From: CAVVSQ01 sp963848825
Lineage (GTDB): Bacteria; Planctomycetota; Planctomycetia; Gemmatales; Gemmataceae
DNA length: 64,000 bases
NCBI GenBank assembly: GCA_963848825.1
Contig: CAWKFA010000016.1
Location: 340,231-404,230, forward strand
Reading direction: 5' to 3'
The notes under the pieces are model-generated. The model made no database searches. It saw only the letters and a list, made by a program, of their open reading frames with translations, and was not told the DNA's origin. Of the stretch, positions 10,159 to 19,614 are shown piece after piece (the stretch's first letter is position 1; each line of letters opens with the position of its first letter). The position numbers and the translations under genes are program-made.

Positions 10159-12264
10159 ATGGTTAAAGCGGGCGTCGGCGATATTCTTCGATTTCTCTTT
10201 CGGAAGCAACTGGCTCAGGAGGCCGGCGACCGGACCGACGGCGATCTGCTCAAGCAGTTCGCCGCCACCCGCGAGGATAGGCCGTTTACTGTCCTTTTCG
10301 AACGCCACGCTCCCATGGTCATGGGCGTCTGCAAACGCATTCTCGGCGATTTCCATCAGGCGGAGGATTCGCTGCAAGCGACCTTTCACATTCTCGCGCC
10401 GGGCCGGCACCGTCCGTTGGCGTGAATGCCTCGGACCCTGGCTTTACGCGTTAGCGCGACGCGTGGCCCTGCGCCCGGGCCAAACGCTTGGCTCAAGAGC
10501 ACCTCGAAAGGCGGTTAGCGAACATGCCCCCAAGCGCAACCATCGACGACGCCGCCTGGAATGAACTGTCGTCCGTTCTCGACGAGGAAATCGGCCGCCT
10601 CCCCCAAAAATACAGCGCCCCCTTGATCCTTAGCTACCTGGAAAGCAAGAGCCGAAGCCGGGTCTCCAAGGAACTCGGCTGGCCCGAAGGCACGGTCGCC
10701 CGCCGCCTGGAGCGTGGCCGCCAACTGCTCCGCGCCCGGCTAGTCCAGCGCGGCATCACGCTGTCGGTAGCCGCCCTCGCCGCGACCTTGCCGGAAAAAC
10801 TGGCCGCTGCCCCCGTGTCGGCGACGTTGGCTATCAACACCATCAAGGCGGCTACGGTTGTCGCCGCTGGGCAAACGTCGGCGGGCGGATTTATCTCAGC
10901 AACGGCTCTAACACTTGCGGAAGATACGATGCGCGCAATGCTTTTCGTCAAAGCGAAATTGGCCGTGGTTGTGGTCGCCGTCAGCGTTGCATTGGGCGGC
11001 GCGGGGTGGGCGGGATATAAGTCATATTTTGAACCCTGCGCAAATAGTACCGAGTTTGCAGGGGCAAGTCAGGGATAAGGCCATCCCGGCTACGGATGTA
11101 TTGGCTGGCTATCAATCGAACGCGAGTAAATTTGAAACGCTACGAGTCGTGTGGAAATACGCCGAACAGAAAAAAGAAAGATGGTTTCAGCTTCAGCAAT
11201 GGACCACGGACAGAAACCTCAGAGTATTGGCCGAGCTCAACGACAAGAAAATCAAGGAAACCGAGGAAACCGAGGACATTATAGAGCTCAAAGAAGCACT
11301 CCGGAATGAAGTCGAGCGCATTAAACTCGAAATGAATGATCCACTCGCACGTAAGAAACAGATCTTCGAAACAGACTTTTGGACCGATCGGCAAAGTTTT
11401 CAAATTCGCCAAAAGATTCGGAGGGCGGTTGGCGAAGGCCAAGAGCAAGTTTTCCCCGACGTGCCGCTGGACGAAAAGTCCCTAACCAAGGAATACAAAA
11501 ACATCTCCATTGTCTCCTTCAACGGAAAGCCCGAAGATGGCGTCCGCGTGTGGGGCGGCATGGAGGACGGCTTCTTTGTAGGAGGGATGTTTCCAAACAT
11601 ATCCGGCCATTACGAAGGTAAGCCGTTTCCGCCCATACAATTGGAAGCGGACAAATGGGCAAGCATGGCCGGACGCGATTTCTATCATCCCTTGGATACC
11701 TTCTTTGGCTTCCCGGCAACAGAGATGATTGTTGAAGAATCGCAAGTCGTTAACGGTCGCAAGCTGGTGGTTTTGTCTCGCACCAAAACGTCGGATAATG
11801 CGGAGGAGTTTCTGCATCAGTTTGCGGCCGGGTATCAAGGTCGAGTGCAGCTAATAAGAAAGCACATCGCATGGCTCGACCCTTCGCAGGGCTTTTTACC
11901 GTTAAGAATCGAGTTCCATGATTTCGTTTTGTTCAAAGACGGCGACAAAAGCTATAAATCGGTTGCCGGTCCAGTGGAGGTCATTGAGGTAACAAAAGTC
12001 GCCAAGATCCCCGGCGGCGGTTTCTACCCCATGAAAGGAACGGTCAGCCGCTTCGATTACCTGACAAAAGAGTATCACGACGATAAAGACGTTGTGACCG
12101 AGGATTTTTTGCGTGGCAGGTACAGTCTCGCCAAGGGAGAGGTGGTAGAGGAGTTCGAGTGGGAGGTCAACAAAATTGAAGCTGGTTGGAAGGTCCCGGA
12201 AACGATGTTTGATCTTCCCTTCCCTGAAGGCACAAAGATCTTTGATCGACGCAAGGAGAATTAA
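10159..12264 (+). CDS. ECF sigma factor fused to a membrane helix and large extracytoplasmic domain; frameshifted
   Basis: The start at 10159 gives a typical ECF N-terminus. Region 2 carries 'FERHAPMVMGVCKRILGD' and 'HQAEDSLQATFHILA', and region 4 has a clear HTH ('SRVSKELGWPEGTVARRLE'). An Ala/Thr-rich linker and one membrane helix ('LAVVVVAVSVALGGAGW', near 10960-11010) follow. After a frameshift near 11030, ~400 residues of soluble sequence run to TAA 12264, with no family I can name. Within the sigma part, two more indels lie near 10397 (a GC dinucleotide lost in CTCGCGCCGG) and 10470 (a G lost). Reconstructed length is about 700 residues. Such one-piece ECF proteins with extracytoplasmic sensors are known in Planctomycetes; the signal sensed is unknown. 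Confidence 0.72.
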
Positions 12265-12270
12265 GACGCT

Positions 12271-12555
12271 ATGAATTTAGGAGCTGTTGCGGGCCAATTC
12301 ATTCTGTTTATCTTCTTGGGAGTCTTCGTCCTTGCCTTGTTTGCTGTTCCCTTGGTTTATCTTTTACGCGCCAGATTCGCGAGAGTGCGCCGCGTCTCGC
12401 ATTCGCCCGACGAAAAAACCCGCACGATCCGGGCGGCCACCGTGCTCGAAAGGATTGGCAGGTTCGAAGTCCGCACCGTGTTGGAAGAATTTGGCTCGCC
12501 GTGCGATGAGAACTGCGCGAGACCGAGGAAGCCAGGGCATCGCTGGAACTACTGA
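12271..12555 (+). CDS. Small membrane protein with a remnant WD40-protein C-terminal tail
   Basis: ATG 12271 is preceded by AAGGAG (12253-12258) inside the end of the previous gene, so it is probably co-transcribed. Residues 1-35 hold one membrane helix ('FILFIFLGVFVLALFAVPLV'). The next residues, 'TIRAATVLERIGRFEVRTVL', closely match the helical tail of the WD40 protein at the left edge ('TIRAIMALERIGSPEAQAVL'). After a frameshift near 12500 a second frame supplies the end of that tail ('ETEEARASLELL') just before the next gene. It is either a short membrane protein carrying this tail or the leftover of a larger WD40 gene. Confidence 0.5.
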   Translation: MNLGAVAGQFILFIFLGVFVLALFAVPLVYLLRARFARVRRVSHSPDEKTRTIRAATVLERIGRFEVRTVLEEFGSPCDENCARPRKPGHRWNY

Positions 12556-12569
12556 CTCAGGAGGTCACC

Positions 12570-14093
12570 ATGCTTCGTAGCCTTAGCGCAATTGCGTTTT
12601 TGCTGGTCTTAGTCCAATCCGTATTCGCCCAGGAACGGGATGCGGCGACGCAAGCCAAAATCATAGCGCCGTATATCAACGACACCACACAAATCGTCGC
12701 CCATGTGAGCGTCGACAAATTAAACTTCAAGAAGTATTTCGATTTAGCCCACTCGCTGGCGGCGCTAATGGCCTCGCCGACGGAAATCACCGATCTTGAC
12801 GAAGCGCGGAAGACGGCGACGGCGCACCAGGCCAAGCTCCTCAAAGCCGGCATCCGCGATATTTATGCCGTGGTCAACTTCGGGGATGTCGCAAATCCGA
12901 AGCCGCCGACCATCTTCGTGATCGCGCCGTTCAGTCCCGGCGCCGATTTAAATGAGTATGTCCAAATGCTGGCTCAAGCCCCTGGCGTTATGACGAAGCT
13001 GGAAAACAATCTCTTCGTGGCTCAAAACGGCGCCAATGCGGCCACCCCTTCGAGTAAGCGGCCCGAATTCGCGGAGGCCCTGCAAGCGTTCAAAAGCATG
13101 GACATGAAAATAATCGTTGCCCCGTCTGTTGAACTGCGGAAGTATGCTGAAGAACATTTGGCCGGCTTTGCGCAAACGGTCGGCCTGCGCGACATTAACA
13201 CCCTGACGAAGGGGTTGCGCTGGTTGGGCGTTGGCTATGATACATCGGCTTCGGCACAGCAAATCATTGTTCAAGGCAAGGAGGCAGAGACGGCAAAAAA
13301 ACTGACGCCACTGATGGACAAAGGCGTGAGTTTTGTCGGCAAAATGATGCTGCAAGACGCCGTTTCTGAACAACAATTGCGCAAAGTATTCGCCTTCAAA
13401 CAAGAGGGCAATCGCGCGATCTCGCGGATCGATGAAAAGGACATAACCACACTGCTACAGCTGGCCGGCCCCAAGCTCCGCCAGGCTTCGCATCTCACGA
13501 TAGCCATGAATAACCTGAAACAGATCACTTTGGCGTTGCACGCTCACGAAGATGCGCATGGAAGATTTCCGGCGCAAGCGAATGTGAATAAGGACGGCAA
13601 GCCGCTTTTGAGTTGGCGCGTGCATATTCTTCCCTTCATCGAACAAGACAATCTGTACAAGCAATTCAAGCTCGACGAGCCGTGGGACAGCCCCAACAAC
13701 AAAAAGCTGATCGAGAAAATTCCTGCAGTTTATGTGTCGCCTTACAACAGATTCGGCAAAGACGGTAAGACGACGTACCTCGGCATCACGGGCAAAGGGG
13801 CTGTGTTTGACGGCACCCCAGGGACGCGCATGGTAGACATCGCGGACAACACCATATTCGTGGTTGAAGCAACCGACAAGAAAGCGGTTTTCTGGACTCA
13901 ACCGGAAGATTTTCCTATCGACACCAAGGAACCGCTCGCCGCTCTGGTGAACGGGCAGCTCAAGGGATTCCCGGCAACTTGCGTGGGCGCTCAGGTTGTC
14001 TTAATTGACGCGATGATCCCACCTGCCAGCTTACGATCGCTTTTTATGCGCAACAGCGGCGGGAAAGTGAATATCGATGACTTCACCCGATAA
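12570..14093 (+). CDS. Exported DUF1559 domain-containing protein
   Basis: ATG 12570 follows a strong AGGAGGT ribosome site (12559-12565). An N-terminal signal peptide ends near 'LVQSVFAQ'. Residues ~25-310 are a soluble region with no recognised motif. Residues ~310-500 are a DUF1559 domain with the usual 'MNNLKQITLALHAHEDAHG' and 'LLSWRVHILPFIEQDNLY' segments and a closing 'VNIDDF'. Most DUF1559 proteins begin with a type IV prepilin-like helix. Here that is replaced by the large N-terminal domain, so this belongs to the longer planctomycete subgroup. Function is unknown. The reading frame is intact over 507 residues. Confidence 0.85.
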   Translation: MLRSLSAIAFLLVLVQSVFAQERDAATQAKIIAPYINDTTQIVAHVSVDKLNFKKYFDLAHSLAALMASPTEITDLDEARKTATAHQAKLLKAGIRDIYAVVNFGDVANPKPPTIFVIAPFSPGADLNEYVQMLAQAPGVMTKLENNLFVAQNGANAATPSSKRPEFAEALQAFKSMDMKIIVAPSVELRKYAEEHLAGFAQTVGLRDINTLTKGLRWLGVGYDTSASAQQIIVQGKEAETAKKLTPLMDKGVSFVGKMMLQDAVSEQQLRKVFAFKQEGNRAISRIDEKDITTLLQLAGPKLRQASHLTIAMNNLKQITLALHAHEDAHGRFPAQANVNKDGKPLLSWRVHILPFIEQDNLYKQFKLDEPWDSPNNKKLIEKIPAVYVSPYNRFGKDGKTTYLGITGKGAVFDGTPGTRMVDIADNTIFVVEATDKKAVFWTQPEDFPIDTKEPLAALVNGQLKGFPATCVGAQVVLIDAMIPPASLRSLFMRNSGGKVNIDDFTR

Positions 14094-14209
14094 CGTAAGT
14101 CCCGGCGCCATTCACGGTGTCTTTCCGACCAACGCCGGGTGCGCGGCTCAGCCGTATTCCAAACAGTGTGCCTGTGAGCAATACGAGGATGATGAGCAAC
14201 GTCAGTAGC
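14083..14209 (-). CDS. Possible very small single-helix membrane protein
   Basis: A 41-residue frame starting at ATG 14209 encodes a hydrophobic helix ('LLTLLIILVLLTGTLFGI') and a short basic tail. It overlaps the end of the convergent DUF1559 gene by a few bases. A purine stretch lies directly before the ATG, but no well-spaced ribosome site is visible. The stretch from here to 14374 holds no other gene candidate I can support. Chance hydrophobicity cannot be excluded. Confidence 0.25.
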
Positions 14210-14374
14210 ATTTTCCAAACGCATGCAAGGAAGTGGGGGAAACATGGCCAAATCGTCGTAAATCGGCACTTTTGCTGGCCGCAAGCGCCCCCTTGGCACG
14301 ACTTCGGGCCGAATAAAAACCCTGAATCGGATCTCTGGCACCGGGTCGCGAATTGGCCAAACCACCCGCCTGGC

Positions 14375-15902
14375 TCACTTTTTCTGCGCCAGCTGCATTC
14401 TGATGGCCGCAATTTGCCGGTCCAGGTCAGCATGCTCCCCGGCCCTGATAAACTTTAGCTCTGGGTAGTTGTAGCTCAACGTGACCGCCGCCTCGTCACA
14501 CACCCGGATCGGCCGCCGCGGCTCGTCCTTGCCCGGTTCCACCGCATAGGTCCACCCCCATGTCCTTGTGTCGGCCAACAAGGGGCCCAGTTGCTCGAAG
14601 TCCCAGCTTTGCTTTACCTCCCGCAGGACCAGGCATACGGTATGGCACCGCTGGGCGCGTAGCATCCCGAAGGTAGCGCTCGAACACCGCTCTGGCCGTT
14701 TTGGGCGTCCGTTGGGTCAGGGCGACAAGGAGGTGATACCCTTGACCGTAAGGCCCCCCTTCATCGGCAGGCAGTGCGGCGACGAACCGCTCCAAACGGC
14801 TGCGGATCACCTCGTTGTCCTCCACGGCGGGCAGCGCGGCCAGCAGTGAATTCACGTCGTTGGCTCGCTTGAATAGCCCGGCCAGCGCGGATCGCACGGA
14901 CGTGGCTTTGGACCAAGCCACAGCCTTCACAAACTCGTCAGCCCGCACTCCATTGGCCACGCAGCGACGCATGTAGCTGTCCAATTCGCTGTCCTTGCCA
15001 ACGTCCAATTTGTCCAGTCGGCTTGCAATGAGTGGAGAGGCTTCCTTCTCAAAATAATAAAGGAGTCTCAGGGCCGCTCCACATTGGAGGTCGCTCCCGA
15101 CAGACCATCCGTCCAGCGACTTGCCGTTGAACACCCCTTCGGTGGCGTAATCGGCCAGCAACGAATTGAGCAGCCCGCCGCGTGGGTCCTTGGTTTTCCA
15201 GATTGCCCGCACCTCCGCGCACAGGTTCGCGTCATGCGTGGGGCTGTTCACGACGATGATCGCCGTCGGTTGGTAGCGAACAGCCTGATACTTGCGGCCA
15301 ACAATTTGGCCGACCGCCACGAAACACACGTCGCCGACCTTGACCGTATAGGAGTTGATCAGCTGACGCTGGGGGGCCGCTGTGGGCTTTTTCGTGCGAG
15401 CCTTGTATCTCGCGTCCTCGCCAGGGTTGACGGCGTTGAGGGGTAACTCCGCCGCATACCACATGCCTCCGAACACCTTGCCATGCTTGACGATGATCTT
15501 GGTCGGTGTTTGGTCGTCGAGCGCGTCCAAAAGGAAAGGAAGAGCGTCTGGGCCGAGGGCCACCAGTTTCTTCAAGCCTTCGGACGGCCGAAGCCGATGG
15601 TCGGTAAGAAGAAACGCGCCCGCGTGGTCTTGGCCAGGGACGGGAGCGAAGGTGCTGCCGCTGAGCGTGGCCGACAGCCCAAAGTCGGGACTGTCCAAGT
15701 CGGCCAAACCTGCGATCAGATCCTTAATCTGCTTCACTTGGGCATCAGCAAGGGGTTGGCGAGGGGCGAGTTGCAGGTCGGGGATCTTTCCCAACTTCAC
15801 TGGAAGGTCGGACGCCTTCTGTATTGGGTCACCCGCTTGAAGGAGAGCGCCGGCAAACCCAAGGCCGAGAAATAGGGCTGTTCGCCAGATGAACATTTTC
15901 AT
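14375..15902 (-). CDS. Exported protein of unknown function, paralogue of the 16093-16950 gene; frameshifted
   Basis: Starts with a signal peptide ('RTALFLGLGFAGALLQAG'), then about 480 residues. It shares a central block with the next minus-strand gene: 'KHGKVFGGMWY' followed by 'VGDVCFVAVGQIVGRKYQ' and 'VRYQPTAIIVVNSP' (the paralogue has 'KHFGGGFGGMWH', 'VGDLCFVAIGQIVNRRMH', 'VRYQPSACIVLNSP'). Upstream of the block is 'LVALGPDALPFLLDAL', a HEAT-like helical pair. After it comes a long helical region ('YMRRCVANGVRADEFVKAVAW'). A frameshift near 14655 separates the last ~95 residues, which end 'IAAIRMQLAQKK'. I cannot assign a function. Close spacing and shared architecture with the neighbour suggest tandem duplication. 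Confidence 0.65.
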
Positions 15903-16092
15903 GTTGATTTATCCGAAGAAGAAAACGCCGCGAACCGTATATACGCAGCATGGGCGAACGTACGCGCCCGCAGCGGCAAAGCTCACCTATCGGGACGCTG
16001 CATGAGTTTGAGGTCGAGCGAAACCATTAATGCGGCCCCCGGCCAAGTACAGGACCTGGCTCGGCCGGAATCCCAGTTAATGCAGTGGGGAA

Positions 16093-16950
16093 CTATGGCA
16101 ATTCTTTCATTTCATCCTTTGGAACCATTCGGGCTGCGGCCTTTGGGTAATAAAATCGCAACCGCACCAGCGCCGGCGCGGTCACGTACTCCGATGAATC
16201 CTTTGAATCCTCGATCAACGACTCCTCGTGATGCTCGGCTGTTAGTCCACCCCAGTCCTTTCTTACGGCTTCTGCCAGTGACGGCGTTTCCACGGGTGAG
16301 TTTAAAACGATGCAGGCTGACGGCTGATAACGGACCAGATGCATTCGCCTATTAACAATCTGCCCAATTGCTACGAAACAGAGATCGCCAACACGGACGC
16401 GGTATCCTCCAACAGACGTGAGATCATCCTCACGGCGAGTATTTACTCCAGGCGGCTGTTTATCTTGATCGGCATAGCGACAATCATATTCATCACTATG
16501 CCACATACCACCGAAACCGCCGCCAAAGTGCTTGATGACAAGACAAGTCGGGCGGCGATCCTCTAGGTGGTCCAACAAGCCCGGAAGGCCCGATACGCCT
16601 CGCCGAACCAATTCACGCATCATAGGTGAAACTGCAGGCTTAGCCGAGCCAAGAACACCGCCACGGAACCGGGGCTCTTCGTCGGTTGCAAGAAAACCTT
16701 CCGCCCACGCGGTTGAGTGTGTGCCCAGACCTTGCACTGCCACATCCTGTAGTCTATCAATCAACTCTTCGACGCTGTAATTGGCGACCTTTTCCAAATC
16801 GAGTGGCTTTCCCGAGCCGAAATTTTCCACCTCGGCCAGGTTTCGAGGGCCGAGGAAATGAAAGGCTGTCCATATAAGGAGTGCGCAAACCAAGCCGGCG
16901 AGAAGTAAGAAGACGGGCTTGAGTCGGGCGAGTTTGGGCATCGCGATCAT
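16093..16950 (-). CDS. Membrane-anchored protein of unknown function, shorter paralogue of the 14375-15902 gene
   Basis: Has an N-terminal membrane helix ('PVFLLLAGLVCALLIWTAFHF'), a short linker, then the block shared with the upstream-coordinate paralogue: 'LVRRGVSGLPGLLDHLEDR', 'FGGMWH', 'VGDLCFVAIGQIVNRR' and 'VRYQPSACIVLNSP'. It ends shortly after 'ALVRLRFYYPKAA', which corresponds to 'AALRLLYYFEKEA' in the longer copy. It therefore has the common core but lacks the ~200-residue helical C-terminus. ATG 16950 or ATG 16941 are both possible starts. The ~600 bases upstream (16951-17551) contain no gene. Confidence 0.65.
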   Translation of the reverse strand: MIAMPKLARLKPVFLLLAGLVCALLIWTAFHFLGPRNLAEVENFGSGKPLDLEKVANYSVEELIDRLQDVAVQGLGTHSTAWAEGFLATDEEPRFRGGVLGSAKPAVSPMMRELVRRGVSGLPGLLDHLEDRRPTCLVIKHFGGGFGGMWHSDEYDCRYADQDKQPPGVNTRREDDLTSVGGYRVRVGDLCFVAIGQIVNRRMHLVRYQPSACIVLNSPVETPSLAEAVRKDWGGLTAEHHEESLIEDSKDSSEYVTAPALVRLRFYYPKAAARMVPKDEMKELP

Positions 16951-17445
16951 CCTTTGTTAACCGATTCGATAACCAATTATCCCTTGCAATCGCTCGACGG
17001 CGTTTGGATGCACTTTCCCCGTACTTTCGTTAGACGAGGGGAAGACAGAAAAATCGGCGAGCTTATCTGCCCCGTCTTTTCAAGACTACTATGTCGAATT
17101 ACCGGAACGGAGCCACTGGCATAACATTACCAAAGATAAGGACATCCCGATTAAGGAGAAATGAGCATTCTTGCCAGCCGCGCAACTTCTTTAGCTTCGG
17201 CGAACATCGGACGCAACCCGCCCCTTGCGTCCACTCGCCCTCGTTAGGCACAGCTAACCGCACGAAAAGGTGCCGCTATTCGCGACCCAGGGGGTGTGCT
17301 GCAATGAAATGACATGAAGTTGCCTGATTCCGGACCTGACGCCGTTTGTCGACCGTATCGGCACGCTGGATTTGTCCCTAGCTCGTCGCGGCTTACCGCA
17401 ACCCCAGCCACCGACCCGTTTTTATTCAGCGGAGACGAAAAGTTA

Positions 17446-17475
17446 TTGGCATAAGTCTTCACCTGCCTTTATAAT
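17446..17475 (+). promoter_or_regulatory. Predicted sigma-70-type promoter for the Ser/Thr kinase gene
   Basis: TTGGCA at 17446-17451 and a perfect TATAAT at 17470-17475 are separated by 18 bases. They lie 76 bases before the preferred kinase start at 17552. The region 16951-17445 otherwise shows no gene. Confidence 0.5.
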
Positions 17476-17551
17476 CGGTCTGATAATCAAATGGCCCTGC
17501 TGGACGCCAGGCTTGCTCAGGGTCCCATGCGTCCGTCCGGAGTTGGCGTTG

Positions 17552-19614
17552 ATGGCCGCCGCTACTTCCAATGATCTGGTTGCGCAGTTGCGTCTTTACC
17601 GCTTGTTGGAAACTGCCCAACTCGACGAAGTCGAACGCACCCTGGCGCCCCAATTCCCCGAGCCCAAGCCGTTGGCCAAGGATCTGTTAAAACGCGGCTG
17701 GCTGACCCCTTTTCAAGTGAACCAACTCTTCAATGGGCGGGGAAAAAGCCTGCTGCTCGGCTCGTACATCATCATCGAACGGCTGGGCGGGGGCGGCATG
17801 GGCGAGGTTTTCAAGGCCCGCAACTGGAAGATGGGCACCACGGTCGCGCTCAAGATCATCCGCAAGGATCGTATCAGCGATACGACGGCCCTCGAACGCT
17901 TTCATCGTGAAATTCGGGCGGCCGCCAAGCTGGCGCATCCCAACATTGTGCGGGCTTTCGATGCGGATGAGGTTGGCGGTACCCATCTCTTTGTCATGGA
18001 GTACGTCGAGGGGACGGACCTCGCCAAATTGATCAAGGTGCATGGGCCCCTGCCGGTGGAGCAGGCTTGCGACTTTATGCGGCAGGCGGCCTCTGGCCTG
18101 CAACATGCCTTTGAGCGCGGCATGGTGCACCGTGACATCAAGCCGCATAATCTTCTCGCCACCGTGGACAGGCAACAGGAAACCGTCGTCAAAATCCTCG
18201 ACATGGGCCTGGCACGGGTCTCTCAGGTGAATGAGGAAGGCGATTCGACGTCGTCGATGACGCAGGAAGGCGCCATTCTGGGCACGCCGGATTATATCGC
18301 CCCGGAACAGGCCAAGGAGTCGCACACGGTCGACATTCGCGCCGACCTCTATAGCCTCGGTTGCACGTTTTATTTCGTGCTTACCGGCAGCGTGCCCTTC
18401 CCCAAGGGTTCCCTGCTGCAAAAACTCTACAAGCATCAATTTGACGAGCCCGCGGGCATTGAAACACTGCGGCCGGAAGTGCCGGAATATGTTCGGGGCG
18501 TTGTTCGCAAGCTCATGGCCAAGCAACCCGAGCAACGCTTTCAGACGCCGCGCGACCTGGTCAACGCTCTGCACCCGGACAAGCTGACCTCGCTACCCAG
18601 CGACGACGGACAGTCGATAGCGCTCGCGCTGGCCAGCGCCGCGTCGGCAGCGCCGACTGTGCCGGGAACGAGTCAAGGAAGCGATACCGCCGCACTCTGG
18701 TCGTCGATCGTCACGCCGCCAATGACGATGAAACCTCGTGCTGGCTCGAGTTCGTCCCTGCTCCCTCCGATCCCGCGCAAGTGGTGGTATATCGCGGGAG
18801 GCGGCGGCATTTTGGTACTGGCACTCGCGCAGATCTTGATGGGCCTGAAATCGGGTACCGGCCAGGGGCGCCTGCAGGAGACCGAGGTGGTACCTTCCCC
18901 TGTGCCTGACAAGCTAGCTCCACCGAAGCCGCCGGAAAAAATCGATGTCGTGACATCGAGCGTGCCCACCCAGCCCACGAAGGACGTTGACCCACCGCCC
19001 AAAGTGATCCCGGTGCCCACGCTACCGCCGGTCGCCGCCATCCCGGTTCCCGTCAAAGGAGCGCCAAAGCCGTTGACAAAAGTTGAAGAAGCCTGGCTGC
19101 GCCGGGTCGCGGCGCTGATGCCCGATAAGCAAGAAGAAGCGGTGGTTGCGGAATTGAGGAAGCGGAACCCCGGCTTTGAGAGCCCCGTCAAAAGTCAAAT
19201 CCTGCGCGGGGTCGTTACCGGCCTTGAGTTTCCAACCGACAAGGTAACGGACCTGATGCCCGTACGGGCCCTGCTCGGTTTGAAGAGGCTCGGTATCGCC
19301 GGCAGCGCCCCGGCAAGGGCCAGGTCGCCGACTTGTCGCCGCTCAAGGACTTGCCCCTCGTTTACCTCAACGCGGATAACACGAGTGTGAGCGATCTATC
19401 TCCGCTGCAGGAACTACCGCTGGAGTACCTTTATCTCGCCGGCACGCCGGCTGGCGACTTGACGCCCCTTCGTAATCTGCCGCTCAAGGACCTGCGCTGG
19501 AATTATCAACCGCAGCGCGATGCCGAGGTATTGAGTGCGCTACCAGGCCTGAAAAGGATCAACGGGGAAGAGGCCGGCCTATTCTGGCAAAAAGTGGGCG
19601 GGAAAAAAAAGTGA
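17552..19614 (+). CDS. Membrane Ser/Thr protein kinase (PknB-type) with extracytoplasmic leucine-rich repeats; frameshifted
   Basis: Start chosen at ATG 17552, after which 'MAAATSNDLVAQLRLYRLL' begins a helical N-terminal segment common in planctomycete kinases. The kinase domain spans residues ~70-340: glycine loop 'LGGGGMGEVF' (~77), 'VALKII' lysine (~98), 'HRDIKPHN' catalytic loop (~192) and 'LDMGLAR' (~216, Met replacing Phe of DFG). The activation segment has 'GTPDYIAPEQ'. A membrane helix ('YIAGGGGILVLALAQIL') follows at ~410-430, then a Pro-rich linker. The C-terminus is leucine-rich repeats ('LSPLKDLPLVYLN', 'LSPLQELPLEYLY'). One frameshift near 19310 splits off the last repeats. The stop overlaps the next start (TGATG), so translation of the cytochrome-like protein is probably coupled. 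Substrates are unknown. Confidence 0.85.

Noticed and set aside
9655..10410. 251-codon minus-strand frame across the start of the second ECF sigma gene
   Set aside because: It overlaps the sigma factor N-terminus and the divergent intergenic repeat; its second half is simply the reverse of conserved sigma codons.
17687..18574. Long minus-strand frame (295 codons) opposite the Ser/Thr kinase
   Set aside because: Antisense shadow of a GC-rich gene; the plus strand carries all kinase motifs.
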